64,000 bases of DNA from CAZLMW01 sp964560875 (GTDB lineage Bacteria; Myxococcota_A; UBA9042): assembly GCA_964560875.1 (NCBI GenBank), contig CAZLMW010000022.1, positions 1 to 64,000 on the forward strand, written 5' to 3'. A program made the translations under genes and the position numbers. The notes beneath the pieces were generated by a model. That model had not been told where the DNA came from. It saw only the letters and a list, made by a program, of their open reading frames with translations, and did no database searches. Position 1 is the stretch's first letter. Every line of letters starts with the position of its first letter. Below, one piece after another: positions 8,130-18,967 of this stretch.

Positions 8130-10241
8130 CTACCGCGCGTAGATCATGGCCGCGCTCTCCGCCTGGCCGAGGTACTTGGAATCGTGCGCGTCGCGGACCC
8201 CAAAGCTCTTGCGGTTGTGGGTGAACGGGCCCCACTGGTCGTCGCGCAGGCCAAACCCGATGAGATGTGCACCCGTGGGCTTGCCGGCCCCGTCGTTTCC
8301 ATAGCCGCAGTTCCAGTGCTTGTTGGACCAGCCACCGAGACGAATCCATGCCTTGTTGGCGCCCTTGGTGTTGATGCGCCACGGCGGCTGACAGAAGCCG
8401 GTGTTGCGGCCATCGACGAGCTCGAGGGGATGTTTGGCGCCGGCCACGTACGTCAGCAGCGACGTGCCGCCCTGGAACCACTGTCGCAGCGTCTTTCCGG
8501 TCGCCGCGAGCTTGACCACGGTCCACTTGCCGGACTTGGCCTTGAGCAGCAGCTCCTTGACCGGCATGTGGTTGAACGTGCCGAACTTGGCGTTGTCCCA
8601 GGCCGGCGCTGACTTGCTCGGGTTGAGCGTGGATGCGTTGGTCCAGTAGGCCGAGTTGTACTCCCAGGTCTTGCCAGCGACACGGGCCATCGCGGTCCAG
8701 CCACCGCCGTAGCTGTCCATATCGCAGTGTACCTGCGCTGACCCGTTGCCGGCCGTCACGAAGTACACCCCGGACTTTGCGCCGGGATGTCGCGTGCGGA
8801 TATCGAGACACGACGCGGCCGGGTTCTTCTTGGTCCCGAGCGGCGACAGGAAGACGGGCGCATACTCCTCGCCATTGCAGATCCACAAAGCGTCACCCTT
8901 GTCGCCGACATAGGACAGGCCGATATGCGTCTTGTCGCACGGGACCGGAGGCTCGGCGGCCACCTGGAACTGAAAGCCACCCTTGGCCGCGACCTTCTTG
9001 TTGCTCTGCGTCTTCACCGTGACCGCGAACGAGTTGATGGCGCCGTCGGTCTTGTTGTTGAGGAACTTGTTGTCGACCACCTTGAGCGTCCACTTGCCCT
9101 TGGGATTCTGGCCGACCCACGCGCCGAGATCGCCGGACACGAGCTTGTTGGGTTTGGGCCACGAGCCCTTGAGCGACTTGGCGCTGCCGGATTTGCTGTG
9201 CAACACGTGGGTCTTGCCCTTGGGATCGGTGACGGAGACGGCGATTTGGCCGGTGCTGCTGGTCGCGACGTCGGCGCTGACCACGAGCGCCTGGGCGATG
9301 CCGCGGTCGGGCACATCGATGGTGACGGACGCGCCGCCGGGGTTATTGTCGGGGATCGGCGCGGCCTTGGTATTCGCCCAGGTGTCTTCAAACTGGTTGG
9401 TCAACAAGCCGCCCGAGATCTCGTCCAGACCGTCGCCGGGCAACGCGCTGGGGTCGAGCGCCGCCACGCAGTCCAACGAACCGTCCGGCTTGATGCCGCG
9501 CACGACGTGGCCCTTCTTCGAACATGCGCCCGACGGGATCTTGATGCCGCTGAGCTTGCTGCCGTCGCCGAGAAACTGCTTGGCTGCGACCACGCCGCCC
9601 GCCACGACGTCGCCCGAAACCGTGAGCTTGGCGGCCTTGATGGCGTACTTGCCCACGTCGAGGTCGCCCGTGAACTTCAGGTGGGTATTGGTCACACATC
9701 CGGTGCACGACAACGCCTTGGCGGTCTTGGCCGCGCCGCCCTTGATGCCGTCCGCGGCGCCCGCGTAGGCGAACGAAACGTGAGAAGGACCAACAGCGCC
9801 CGCCGCGATGGCACCTTTGCCGAGACAGCCCGAACACTGCAACGATTCGGCCACCGCAGCTCGCCGCGCAAAGGGCGTTGCATGCACCCGCGCGCGCTTC
9901 ATTTGCGGGTTCACACCGACCTGGACGCCGAGCCAAAGCCCGTTCTTGCCGGCCTTGGACAGCGCATCACCGAGCGGCTTGTTGGTGCCCATGACGTGCC
10001 AGAACGCGCCGCCTGCGACCTTGAGCGAGAGCGGACCCGAGGACCACAACGTCTTGCCACCGGTCGCCGCGTCGTGGAGCGTCAACTGCATCGCGTACGT
10101 GCCATCCGCAACCGCGCCGCCGCCCGAACGGATCACGCCTTGCACGGCGACCCCTGCTGGAACCACAGCCGCCACAGTAGCCGGAGCAACCGCGATCGAG
10201 GCGGCCAGAAAGACACCGAAAAGACGCACACCCGTCGACAT
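8130..10241 (-). CDS. Secreted protein with P-domain and fibrinogen-like C-terminus
   Basis: The ATG at 10241 is preceded by GGAGG and gives a cleavable signal peptide; 703 residues. The N-terminal third is a repeated beta-rich region with three Cys-rich short stretches (CSGCLGKG, CTGCVTN). Residues about 283-410 match the proprotein-convertase P/Homo-B domain (PDNNPGGASVTIDV near its start, GKWTLKVVDN near its end). From about 475 the sequence is fibrinogen-C-terminal-like: SCLDIRTRHPGAKSG, then VHCDMDSYGGGWTAM. Both modules are extracellular binding or stabilising domains. No protease domain is visible, so the P-domain is probably structural. It is followed at once by the CxxCH lipoprotein. 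Confidence 0.8.
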   Translation of the reverse strand: MSTGVRLFGVFLAASIAVAPATVAAVVPAGVAVQGVIRSGGGAVADGTYAMQLTLHDAATGGKTLWSSGPLSLKVAGGAFWHVMGTNKPLGDALSKAGKNGLWLGVQVGVNPQMKRARVHATPFARRAAVAESLQCSGCLGKGAIAAGAVGPSHVSFAYAGAADGIKGGAAKTAKALSCTGCVTNTHLKFTGDLDVGKYAIKAAKLTVSGDVVAGGVVAAKQFLGDGSKLSGIKIPSGACSKKGHVVRGIKPDGSLDCVAALDPSALPGDGLDEISGGLLTNQFEDTWANTKAAPIPDNNPGGASVTIDVPDRGIAQALVVSADVATSSTGQIAVSVTDPKGKTHVLHSKSGSAKSLKGSWPKPNKLVSGDLGAWVGQNPKGKWTLKVVDNKFLNNKTDGAINSFAVTVKTQSNKKVAAKGGFQFQVAAEPPVPCDKTHIGLSYVGDKGDALWICNGEEYAPVFLSPLGTKKNPAASCLDIRTRHPGAKSGVYFVTAGNGSAQVHCDMDSYGGGWTAMARVAGKTWEYNSAYWTNASTLNPSKSAPAWDNAKFGTFNHMPVKELLLKAKSGKWTVVKLAATGKTLRQWFQGGTSLLTYVAGAKHPLELVDGRNTGFCQPPWRINTKGANKAWIRLGGWSNKHWNCGYGNDGAGKPTGAHLIGFGLRDDQWGPFTHNRKSFGVRDAHDSKYLGQAESAAMIYAR

Positions 10242-10321
10242 CGCGGACCTCCAAAGAGCCGCTGGAGCGTAGCAGATTCGTCGCTGAGTCGTCGCGCGCG
10301 TCACGCCGCACGGTACAGGGG

Positions 10322-10936
10322 TCACGGTGCCGGGAAGAGCTTCCACTTGGGCGCCACGATAACGCTCGATGAGCCCACCATTGCCGTGCTTTGCTCGCCG
10401 TTGGGACCGACCGTGGGATCGGGCGCGAGCTTCTTGCGCTGCACGATGCCGGCGACCTTGACGCGCTTGCCCAGGACATCGCCCGGCCATTCGGGGATGC
10501 CCTCGAGGTAGTAGACGCCCGAGCCGGTGTCGACGACCGCGCCGCTCTTGGCGTTGGCGGCCTCGCCGATGAAGGTCTGGATCATGCCGCCTGCCTTCGC
10601 AGCGAAGATGCGGTCCCCGGGAGCACGTGCAGCAGCCGCGGCCGCTTCCTGCTGGAGTTTGCGCTTATGAGGATCGTAGAGCTTGAGCGGCTTGCCCAGC
10701 GACGCCTCGATCTTGCGTCGATCCGCAGCTTTGCGCGCGTCGTTCTTGCCAGGGCCATCAGCAGCCGCCGCGTGCTTGTCCGCACGTGGCTCATCGCCCG
10801 TCTTGGTCGTCGCCATGGGCGTTGATTCGGCCTTTGGCTCAGGCTTCTTGGCGCACGACGACACCGCGAGCGCCAGGGCCGCGAAGACACCAACAAGGGA
10901 TTGAAATGCGAAGCGACTCAGCTGACGACTTCCCAT
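10322..10936 (-). CDS. Small lipoprotein, paralogue of the next upstream gene
   Basis: About 204 residues with a lipoprotein signal ending AVSSC, followed by a charged Ala-rich linker. The C-terminal 100 residues are clearly paralogous to the product of 10918-11292: both share a block reading LGKRV(K/S)V(A/T)G and then APDP(T/V)VGPNGEQS, and end in a strand of the form VxxxKW. The fold looks like an all-beta OB-type module, but this is inference. The start overlaps the end of the upstream gene by 19 bp, so translation is probably coupled. An in-frame start 33 bp further upstream is possible. Function unknown. Confidence 0.65.
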   Translation of the reverse strand: MGSRQLSRFAFQSLVGVFAALALAVSSCAKKPEPKAESTPMATTKTGDEPRADKHAAAADGPGKNDARKAADRRKIEASLGKPLKLYDPHKRKLQQEAAAAAARAPGDRIFAAKAGGMIQTFIGEAANAKSGAVVDTGSGVYYLEGIPEWPGDVLGKRVKVAGIVQRKKLAPDPTVGPNGEQSTAMVGSSSVIVAPKWKLFPAP

Positions 10937-11292
10937 TTGGCGTCCACGAGCACCGTGGATGAGCCCCACGCACCGTGGCTCTGCTCGCCGTTGGGGCCGA
11001 CCACGGGATCGGGCGCAATCTCGGCGCGCACGACCTTGCCGGTCACCGAAACGCGCTTGCCCAACGTCTCCGCTGGCCAGCTTGACAGTCCACCGATAAC
11101 GGTCGTTCCACCGTCGACGACAGCCGCACCCGAAGCCGTGTCGACCGCGGGACCCGTCAGGGTGATGGTTTGGCCCTCATTGGCGCTTGCACCGGCTCCA
11201 TCGAGCGGGTTGTGAAGCGGCATTCCTGAGACGTACTGGTCGAGCAACGCCTCGATCTTCTGGCGGTCCGTGGGCTCGTTTGACTGGGTCAT
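10918..11292 (-). CDS. Small cytoplasmic protein after the toxin-like gene
   Basis: A 124-residue protein without a signal peptide, with a good GGAGG ribosome site before the ATG. It begins 28 bp after the stop of the DUF4157-transglutaminase gene and overlaps the following lipoprotein gene, so the three form an operon. It shares the LGKRVxVxG and APDPxVGPNGEQS block with that lipoprotein. Because it sits next to a toxin-like gene it is a candidate immunity or accessory protein, but no known immunity family is recognised. That role is inference from position only. Confidence 0.65.
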   Translation of the reverse strand: MTQSNEPTDRQKIEALLDQYVSGMPLHNPLDGAGASANEGQTITLTGPAVDTASGAAVVDGGTTVIGGLSSWPAETLGKRVSVTGKVVRAEIAPDPVVGPNGEQSHGAWGSSTVLVDAKWEVVS

Positions 11293-11320
11293 CGCAGCCT
11301 CCTCACGCGGCGGCCCGCTA

Positions 11321-13066
<1,746 letters not shown>

Positions 13067-13296
13067 GGTGCTCTCCGCGAGTTTGGGATCCGGCGTCCCA
13101 GGGATGTCGTTCTTGGTGCCCGCGCGGCCGTCTTGGTTGACGTCGCCGTCGCTGGGCTGCGCGTCCTTCCAAGTCCGCGCAATTCGATCGTTAAATAGAC
13201 TGTACAGGACCGGCGATCCACCGTCGTCTCGCACGCGTGCCCACGCGCCGGGGCTTGAGCGCCCCAACGATGTGGCCTGCGGAAAGGGGAACCATC
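13067..13296. promoter_or_regulatory. Divergent promoter region of the toxin-like gene
   Basis: About 230 bp separate the leftward DUF4157-transglutaminase gene from a rightward small gene. An open frame continues about 200 bp upstream of the toxin start, but it lacks a good ribosome site and reads unlike DUF4157 N-termini. An AT-richer patch near 13187-13203 (TTAAATAGACTGTACAG) is the best place for promoter elements; no clear -35/-10 pair was identified. Confidence 0.3.
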
Positions 13297-13701
13297 ATGG
13301 ACAATCCAGCGCGCCTGCTCGGGCTCCGGCTCACACCCAACGTGGCCAACGATCTCGGCCTCTTGCGCGGCGTTGGTCTGCCCGACGGTGGCAAAGCGTT
13401 GTTCCGTGACGACAAGACGCTCGAGGTCACCTGCGACCCGCCCGGTTACATCACCGTTGTTCACGTCCGGCCGCCGCACCCGGGGATCGCAGCACTCGGT
13501 CTGCAAACGACCTGGACGCGCCACGAGGTTGTCGCCGCGTTCGGCCAGCCCTCCAAAAAGGGCGGCGCCACAATCGACGCAGATTTCGGCGCGATGGGCG
13601 GCTGGGATCGCTACGACAGCGATCGGTACAAGCTGCACATCGAGTACCGGCCCGATGGCGGCGGAATCGCCATGGTGACGCTCATCGATCCGTTGCGATG
13701 A
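13297..13701 (+). CDS. Small protein of unknown function
   Basis: A 134-residue protein starting at an ATG with a purine-rich AAAGGGGAA ahead of it. It has no signal peptide or membrane segment. It reads like a compact alpha/beta protein with a mid segment AFGQPSKKGG and a C-terminal WDRYDSDRYKLHIEY followed by a beta strand. That pattern (short helix, 'G-P-x-x-x-G', then W-D-x-Y and L-H-x-x-Y) is common in small proteins encoded beside polymorphic toxins, so an immunity role is possible. It is transcribed divergently from the transglutaminase gene. Not recognised as a named family. Confidence 0.55.
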   Translation: MDNPARLLGLRLTPNVANDLGLLRGVGLPDGGKALFRDDKTLEVTCDPPGYITVVHVRPPHPGIAALGLQTTWTRHEVVAAFGQPSKKGGATIDADFGAMGGWDRYDSDRYKLHIEYRPDGGGIAMVTLIDPLR

Positions 13702-13791
13702 CCGCGCTCAACAGGCCTTGTCGTTGGTGCGCTTGCTGACAAGCCTCCGCGCTTTGACGAGAGGTGCGGCTTAGGGCACAGATCGTCGCTA

Positions 13792-16700
13792 ATGGCTTCG
13801 GCGCAACCCGCATTTCGGCTCATCGTCACCGAGAAACCCTCCGTCGCCCGCGATATCGGGCGCGTGCTCGGCATCACCCGGCGCAAGAACGGCTATCTCG
13901 ACGGCGGCAAGACGCGCATCACGTGGTGCGTCGGCCACCTGCTCCAGCTCGCCGAACCCAAGTCGTATAACCCCGAGTGGAAGTCCTGGCGGCTGTCGAC
14001 GCTGCCCATGGTCCCCGAACGCTTCACGCTGCAGCCCCGCAACACCGGCGCCGACCAATACGCCGTCGTAGCCGGACTGCTCGAGCAGGCCGCCGAGGTC
14101 GTCAACGCCTGCGACGCCGGGCGAGAAGGGGAGCTCATCTTCGCGTGGGTGTACGAAGCGGCCGGCTGCAAAGCGCCGACCAAGAGGCTGTGGATCTCGT
14201 CGATGACCGACAGCGCGATCCGCAAGGGCTTTGACGCGCTGCGCGATGGCGAGCGGTTGAACGACCTGGCCGATGCCGCCCGCTGCCGAGCAGAGTCCGA
14301 TTGGCTCGTTGGCCTCAACGCCACGCGGGCGATGACCGCTCGTTTCTCGCAAGGCGCCGAACGCGTCCTCTTGTCGGTTGGACGGGTGCAGACGCCCACC
14401 CTCGCCGTCCTGGTCCGCCGGCGGCGGGAGATCGAAGCGTTCGAGCCGCAGACTTTTTGGCAGGTCAAGGCGCGACTTCACGCCGAAAAGGGTGACTGGG
14501 AAGCCATTTGGATACGGCGGGCGAGCCGCACACGACCGCATGTCTCAGACAGCACGACCAAGGCAGACAAGAAGACCAAGGCGGACCAGAAGAGCAAGCC
14601 CGGCAAGAACACCAAAGACGACGGGCGCCGCGATCGGATCCACGACAAGGCGGAAGCTGAGGCGATCCGCGACCGTCTCGTCGATGCGGAAGGCAAAGTC
14701 AGCCGCGTTGAGCGCAAGAAGAGCCGCGAAAAACCGCCCCTGCTCTACGACCTGACGTCGCTTCAAAAAGAGGCCAACCGGCGCTTCAAGTTCTCGGCCA
14801 AACGCACGCTCGAGATCGCCCAGGCGCTGTACGAGACGCACAAAGTCCTCACCTATCCGCGAACCGACTCCCGGCATCTGCCCCGCGACGAGGTGGCCGG
14901 GTTGCCGGACAAGCTACGTGGTATCGCGTTTGGTCCCTATGAAGCGACCGCTCGAGACGCGCTGGATCGCTGGCCCATCAAGCTCAGCAAGCGGGTTGTC
15001 GACGACACCGAGGTCAGCGATCACCACGCCATCATCCCGACCGGAATCGACGCGCGGCGCTGCAACCTCTCGGTCGACGAGAAGCGCGTTTTCGATCTTG
15101 TCGCCCGCCGCTTCCTCGCCGTCATGCAGCCCGACGCTGTGTTCGCGGTCGTCCAGATGACGGCATCCTTCGGCGAAGACCACCTCTTCGCTCGCGGTCG
15201 CACCTGCCTCGAGCCCGGATGGCGCGCGATCGACCCGCCGGCCAGCGACAAGAGGGGGGCCAAGAAGGCGCCCACGGGCAAGAAGAAGGGCGCCGAGGCG
15301 TCGCTGCTACCGCCTGTCGAGAAGGGCGACGACGTAAAGGTGCTCAAGCCGTGGCTGCATGAGGGCACGACCAAGCCGCCTCGCCACTACACCGAAGCGA
15401 CCCTGCTCGCGGCGATGGAAGGGGCCGGTGACCAGCTCGATGACGCTGAACTCAAGCGGGCGATGAAGCGCAATGGCCTCGGCACCCCGGCAACGCGCGC
15501 GGCGATTATCGAGACGCTGCTGGCGCGCAACTACGTCGAGCGAAAGAGCGCCCAGATGATCGCGACCGACCATGGGTGTCGGCTGCTCGACGCGCTGCCC
15601 TTTGACGGCCTGACATCGCCGAAGCTGACCGGATCGTGGGAGGCGCGACTCGTGGCCATGGCCGAAGGAAACGACGACCGCACCGCCTTCATGGCGGACA
15701 TCGCGCTGTACACGGCGCAGATCGTGGCCGCGATCCGAGGCGTCGATGCCGATGCCGTCAAGCAAGCCGGTTTTGAAGCGCCCGCCGCGACGGGCGAAGT
15801 GCTCGCCGCTTGTCCTTTGTGCGGCTCCGAGGTCCGACAAGCCCGCTATGGATGGTCGTGTGTCGGCTGCGCAGTGCATGTGCCCGGTCGCGTCGCCCAG
15901 CGCGAGATCAGCCCGCGCATGGCCAAGACGCTGCTGAAATCGCGGCAAACCAAGGCGGTGAAGGGCTTTACGTCCAAGGCCGGCAAGAAATTCAGCGCCG
16001 CGCTGCACCTCACCGATGAAGGCAAGGTCGAGTTCTCGTTTCCCGACCCGGATCCAATCGGCGATTGTCCCGAATGCGGCAAGCCGGTTCGTCCGCGCGG
16101 CACCATCTACACCTGCGATACCGGGCGTTCGTGTAAGTTCGTCGTCTTCGCCGAGATCGCGGGGCACAAGGTCAAGCTGGCCGACGTCAAGGCGCTGTTG
16201 ACGGACGGCGCGACTGGGTTGATCGAGGGCCTTAAGACGCGTGATGAGCGGCGTTTCGACGGCGTCCTGGCCTGGCAAAACGGCCGCGTGAGGGCCGTCG
16301 AGGTCGACCAACGCGAGCTGGTTGGCAAGGTCGGGGCGTGTCCCACGTGCGGCCAAGATGTTGCGTTTTCGCGTGGTCAATGGCGATGCGCGAAGTGTTC
16401 GTTCCGGCTACCCGGCGCGTACATGCAGAGGCCGTTATTCGCCGACGACGTCGCGGACTTGCTGGCCGGCAGTCGCACGTTTCGCATCTTCGGATTCCGG
16501 GCGCAGGGCAAGGGGGGCAAGCCGTTCAAGGCGTCGCTTGTGCGCGATGGGGTGCGGCTTTCGGTCGACTATGACGCCTCGCAGCCAGATAAACCGCTTC
16601 CAGTCGGTGCTCCCCGGCCCGCGTTTGGCCACCGCGTCGATTGCCCGATGTGCATGGACAACATGGTGTGGGAGCCCGGTTATGTGATCCGTGGCAAAGC

Positions 16701-16947
16701 GGCGTGGGGCTGCTCGAGATGGCGCGCCGGATGCAGGCTCAAGCTCCCGTTCGTCGTGGCGGGCCGCACCCTGACGGATGAAGACGCGCGGCGCCTGCTG
16801 TCCAAGCATCGCGCCACCACGTACGCCAAGGGCTATGAAGGCATCAAACGCGCTGGCGGAACTGCGCGAATCGTGCTGGTGACCGACGGCAAACAATGTT
16901 GGCAGCTGCAGGAGCGCGGCGCGGCAAAAAGCAGTACGAATCGTTGA
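13792..16947 (+). CDS. topB: DNA topoisomerase III with extended zinc-ribbon tail
   Basis: The type IA topoisomerase relaxes and decatenates DNA by a transient 5'-phosphotyrosine link. The N-terminal TOPRIM begins FRLIVTEKPSVARDIG and contains the acidic DAGREGELI. The catalytic Tyr is Tyr355 in VLTYPRTDSR. A Lys-rich insert (about residues 255-285) interrupts the core. The protein is 1051 residues, far longer than E. coli TopB (about 650). The extra C-terminus carries four Cys-rich modules near residues 674, 759, 850 and 951 (CPLCG, CPECG, CPTCG, CPMC), probably zinc ribbons. It is monocistronic; the flanking genes are unrelated. The call as topoisomerase III rather than I rests on the N-terminal motif style. 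Confidence 0.92.
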   Translation: MASAQPAFRLIVTEKPSVARDIGRVLGITRRKNGYLDGGKTRITWCVGHLLQLAEPKSYNPEWKSWRLSTLPMVPERFTLQPRNTGADQYAVVAGLLEQAAEVVNACDAGREGELIFAWVYEAAGCKAPTKRLWISSMTDSAIRKGFDALRDGERLNDLADAARCRAESDWLVGLNATRAMTARFSQGAERVLLSVGRVQTPTLAVLVRRRREIEAFEPQTFWQVKARLHAEKGDWEAIWIRRASRTRPHVSDSTTKADKKTKADQKSKPGKNTKDDGRRDRIHDKAEAEAIRDRLVDAEGKVSRVERKKSREKPPLLYDLTSLQKEANRRFKFSAKRTLEIAQALYETHKVLTYPRTDSRHLPRDEVAGLPDKLRGIAFGPYEATARDALDRWPIKLSKRVVDDTEVSDHHAIIPTGIDARRCNLSVDEKRVFDLVARRFLAVMQPDAVFAVVQMTASFGEDHLFARGRTCLEPGWRAIDPPASDKRGAKKAPTGKKKGAEASLLPPVEKGDDVKVLKPWLHEGTTKPPRHYTEATLLAAMEGAGDQLDDAELKRAMKRNGLGTPATRAAIIETLLARNYVERKSAQMIATDHGCRLLDALPFDGLTSPKLTGSWEARLVAMAEGNDDRTAFMADIALYTAQIVAAIRGVDADAVKQAGFEAPAATGEVLAACPLCGSEVRQARYGWSCVGCAVHVPGRVAQREISPRMAKTLLKSRQTKAVKGFTSKAGKKFSAALHLTDEGKVEFSFPDPDPIGDCPECGKPVRPRGTIYTCDTGRSCKFVVFAEIAGHKVKLADVKALLTDGATGLIEGLKTRDERRFDGVLAWQNGRVRAVEVDQRELVGKVGACPTCGQDVAFSRGQWRCAKCSFRLPGAYMQRPLFADDVADLLAGSRTFRIFGFRAQGKGGKPFKASLVRDGVRLSVDYDASQPDKPLPVGAPRPAFGHRVDCPMCMDNMVWEPGYVIRGKAAWGCSRWRAGCRLKLPFVVAGRTLTDEDARRLLSKHRATTYAKGYEGIKRAGGTARIVLVTDGKQCWQLQERGAAKSSTNR

Positions 16948-17015
16948 TTCACACCCGGGCATTTGCCACCGTGCCGCCTGTTGGGAGCACGGAGTTGGGC
17001 GAAGGCGAAAGGCAG

Positions 17016-18026
17016 ATGCCGACACGAACCTCGATGCGCACGTTCACTCTTGCGGCGGCGCTGCGCCACCCTCTCTGGTTGACGGCGCTGGCGTTGCTGG
17101 TTCTCAACGATCACCTCCTCAAGACCGCCGGCGTCCTGCCTCTCGCAATCACCGGAAAGCTCAGCGATTTTGAGGGACTGCTCGTCGCTCCCCTCGTCTT
17201 GGCGGCGATCCTCGGGGCCGGCTCACGGCGCGCTTGGCTGGCCTGTCATGTGGCTGTCGGCGCTGGATTTGCTGCGATCAATCTCGACCCGGTCGTCGCT
17301 CATGCCGTGGAGTTGGTGGCGGCAATGGGACCAATCCCCTGGCGCATTCACGTCGATCCGACCGATCTCCTGGCGCTGCCGGCGCTCGCTGTGTCGTGGC
17401 GTGTCCTTGGCGCGGGCTTATTGCAACAGACACCTGCCGAGAGCTCGCAATTCCGAGAGATTCCGTCGTTCACCTTGAGATCCGGCACGATTTCGCGGGG
17501 TCTGGTGGCTGTGGGGCTGCTCGCGTGTGCCGCCACGTCCCAGCCGCACGACGGCGATTTTGTGTCCGTGCCTGTGGCCATCACCGACGGACCGGACGGT
17601 TCAGCGGATGTGCAGCAGGCCGCCATCACAGCGCGGCTGGTGATCGGCAACCGTTCGCAGGCATCCATCGAAGTCCATGTGGCGGGGTTGAAATCGCCCA
17701 TCACGGCGCCGTGTACAAAGCTGAGCCAGTCCCCTGCGGACACGTATTCGCTCGGCAGCTTCGCGACGCCCACCAAGACCACGATCGGCCCCAACGCTGT
17801 CGCGAAGTTCGACGACGCCGCATTGTCTACCGGGTGCGCCGTGTTCCTTGTGAACGGCCCGAGCATTCCTGCGCGCCTCGTGCGCTTCGATCGCAGCGAC
17901 TACCCCGCCAAACAGGTCCCATCGCGCGCCGACGTGGACAGCGACCGCATCCTGTCGATCTGGTCGTTCGGCGGCTCGTTTGAGTGGAACAGCCACCCGA
18001 CTCTGTTCGCCGCGCCGACCAAGTAG
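17016..18026 (+). CDS. Integral membrane protein of unknown function
   Basis: About 336 residues. The ATG at 17016 was preferred to an earlier in-frame start that overlaps topB. The N-terminal half has about four or five hydrophobic segments (for example LTALALLVLN, GLLVAPLVLAAIL, LLALPALAVSW), and a further short one around residue 165 (VAVGLLACAATS) leads into a soluble beta-rich C-terminal domain, presumably outside the membrane. No family motif was recognised. Only about 70 bp separate it from topB. Confidence 0.6.
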   Translation: MPTRTSMRTFTLAAALRHPLWLTALALLVLNDHLLKTAGVLPLAITGKLSDFEGLLVAPLVLAAILGAGSRRAWLACHVAVGAGFAAINLDPVVAHAVELVAAMGPIPWRIHVDPTDLLALPALAVSWRVLGAGLLQQTPAESSQFREIPSFTLRSGTISRGLVAVGLLACAATSQPHDGDFVSVPVAITDGPDGSADVQQAAITARLVIGNRSQASIEVHVAGLKSPITAPCTKLSQSPADTYSLGSFATPTKTTIGPNAVAKFDDAALSTGCAVFLVNGPSIPARLVRFDRSDYPAKQVPSRADVDSDRILSIWSFGGSFEWNSHPTLFAAPTK

Positions 18027-18125
18027 CGACCTCGACATCGCGCCGTCATGCAACAGGTTGGCGGCCACTGTCTTAGTTTCGTCTCAGCACTTTGACGCGA
18101 GGGCGGGATCTGTTCGCATTGCGCC

Positions 18126-18929
18126 ATGCCGCACGATGCCCCCGCCACAACGATGTCTGTCGCCGCCGCCACAACGCTGTCGGTCGCCGCCGCCGCAACG
18201 GCTGTCCCCGCTGCTGCCTCCGGGCTGGCGGCCGACCATGGCCACGATCACGACCATGCCCGCGGCGGTTTGGGCATCGGCATAAACAAGGACCCGTGGA
18301 GCTGGCTGACCCACTTCATCGGCCTGCTGCTCGCCGTCGCGGGGAGCGTCTTCCTGTGGGCCAAGACGCCCGACCAGGGGCCCAAGCAGCCGCTGATGCT
18401 GTTTTACGGCATTTCGTTGATGCTGATGTTCTCCACGTCGACGCTTTACCACTTTTTCGACATCGGCAACGACGGCAATCGGCTGCTTCGGAAGCTGGAT
18501 CACTGCGCGATCTTCTTGCTCATCGCCGGCACGTGGTTGCCGCCCGCGATCCACACGCTTGCGGGGCCGTGGCGCACTGCGACGCTGGCCGCGATGCTCG
18601 GATTCGCGGCGGTCGGCATCGTGTTCAAGCTGGTCTGGATCGACGCGCCGCGGTGGCTCGGCACCGGTATTTACGTCGCCATGGGCTGGGGCGCGCTGAT
18701 CCCCGGCTACCACATGTTCGGCGACATCACGGCCGAGGCCGCGTGGTGGCTGTTCGGCGGCGGTCTGTTCTACTCGTTCGGCGCGGTGATCTACGCTGTG
18801 AAGCGGCCGGATCCGTGGCCCGGCGTGTTTGGGTTTCACGAGGTCTGGCATGTCTTCGTGATCGCCGGGGCGACGTGCCACTACTTCCTGGTGCTGGGGT
18901 ATTGCGACGCTCCTTGCGCGCCGTTGTAG
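18126..18929 (+). CDS. Hemolysin III / PAQR family membrane protein
   Basis: The 267-residue protein has seven hydrophobic segments and the conserved signature of the Hly-III/adiponectin-receptor superfamily: S-T-S-T-L-Y-H-F-F in the second segment, KLDHCAIFLLIAGTW in the third, and FHEVWHVFVIAGATCHY in the last. The His and Asp/Ser residues form a zinc site and suggest membrane-embedded hydrolase activity in relatives. The first 50 residues are unusual: Ala/Thr-rich with an internal duplication (SVAAATTLSVAAAAT) and a His-Asp cluster (HGHDHDH). The ATG at 18126 starts this tail; the conserved core begins near residue 56. Confidence 0.88.
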   Translation: MPHDAPATTMSVAAATTLSVAAAATAVPAAASGLAADHGHDHDHARGGLGIGINKDPWSWLTHFIGLLLAVAGSVFLWAKTPDQGPKQPLMLFYGISLMLMFSTSTLYHFFDIGNDGNRLLRKLDHCAIFLLIAGTWLPPAIHTLAGPWRTATLAAMLGFAAVGIVFKLVWIDAPRWLGTGIYVAMGWGALIPGYHMFGDITAEAAWWLFGGGLFYSFGAVIYAVKRPDPWPGVFGFHEVWHVFVIAGATCHYFLVLGYCDAPCAPL

Positions 18930-18950
18930 GCGGGTGCCGCACGAATGCTG

Positions 18951-18967
18951 AGCCGCTTGTCGCGGCT
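18951..18967. terminator. Possible hairpin after the Hly-III gene
   Basis: AGCCGC, a five-base loop and GCGGCT form a perfect 6-bp stem 21 bp after the stop codon. There is no T-run, so intrinsic termination is uncertain. Confidence 0.3.

Noticed and set aside
13067..13267. An N-terminal extension of the DUF4157-transglutaminase protein
   Set aside because: The extended frame lacks a ribosome site and does not resemble the family. The ATG at 13066 has a good GGAGAG.
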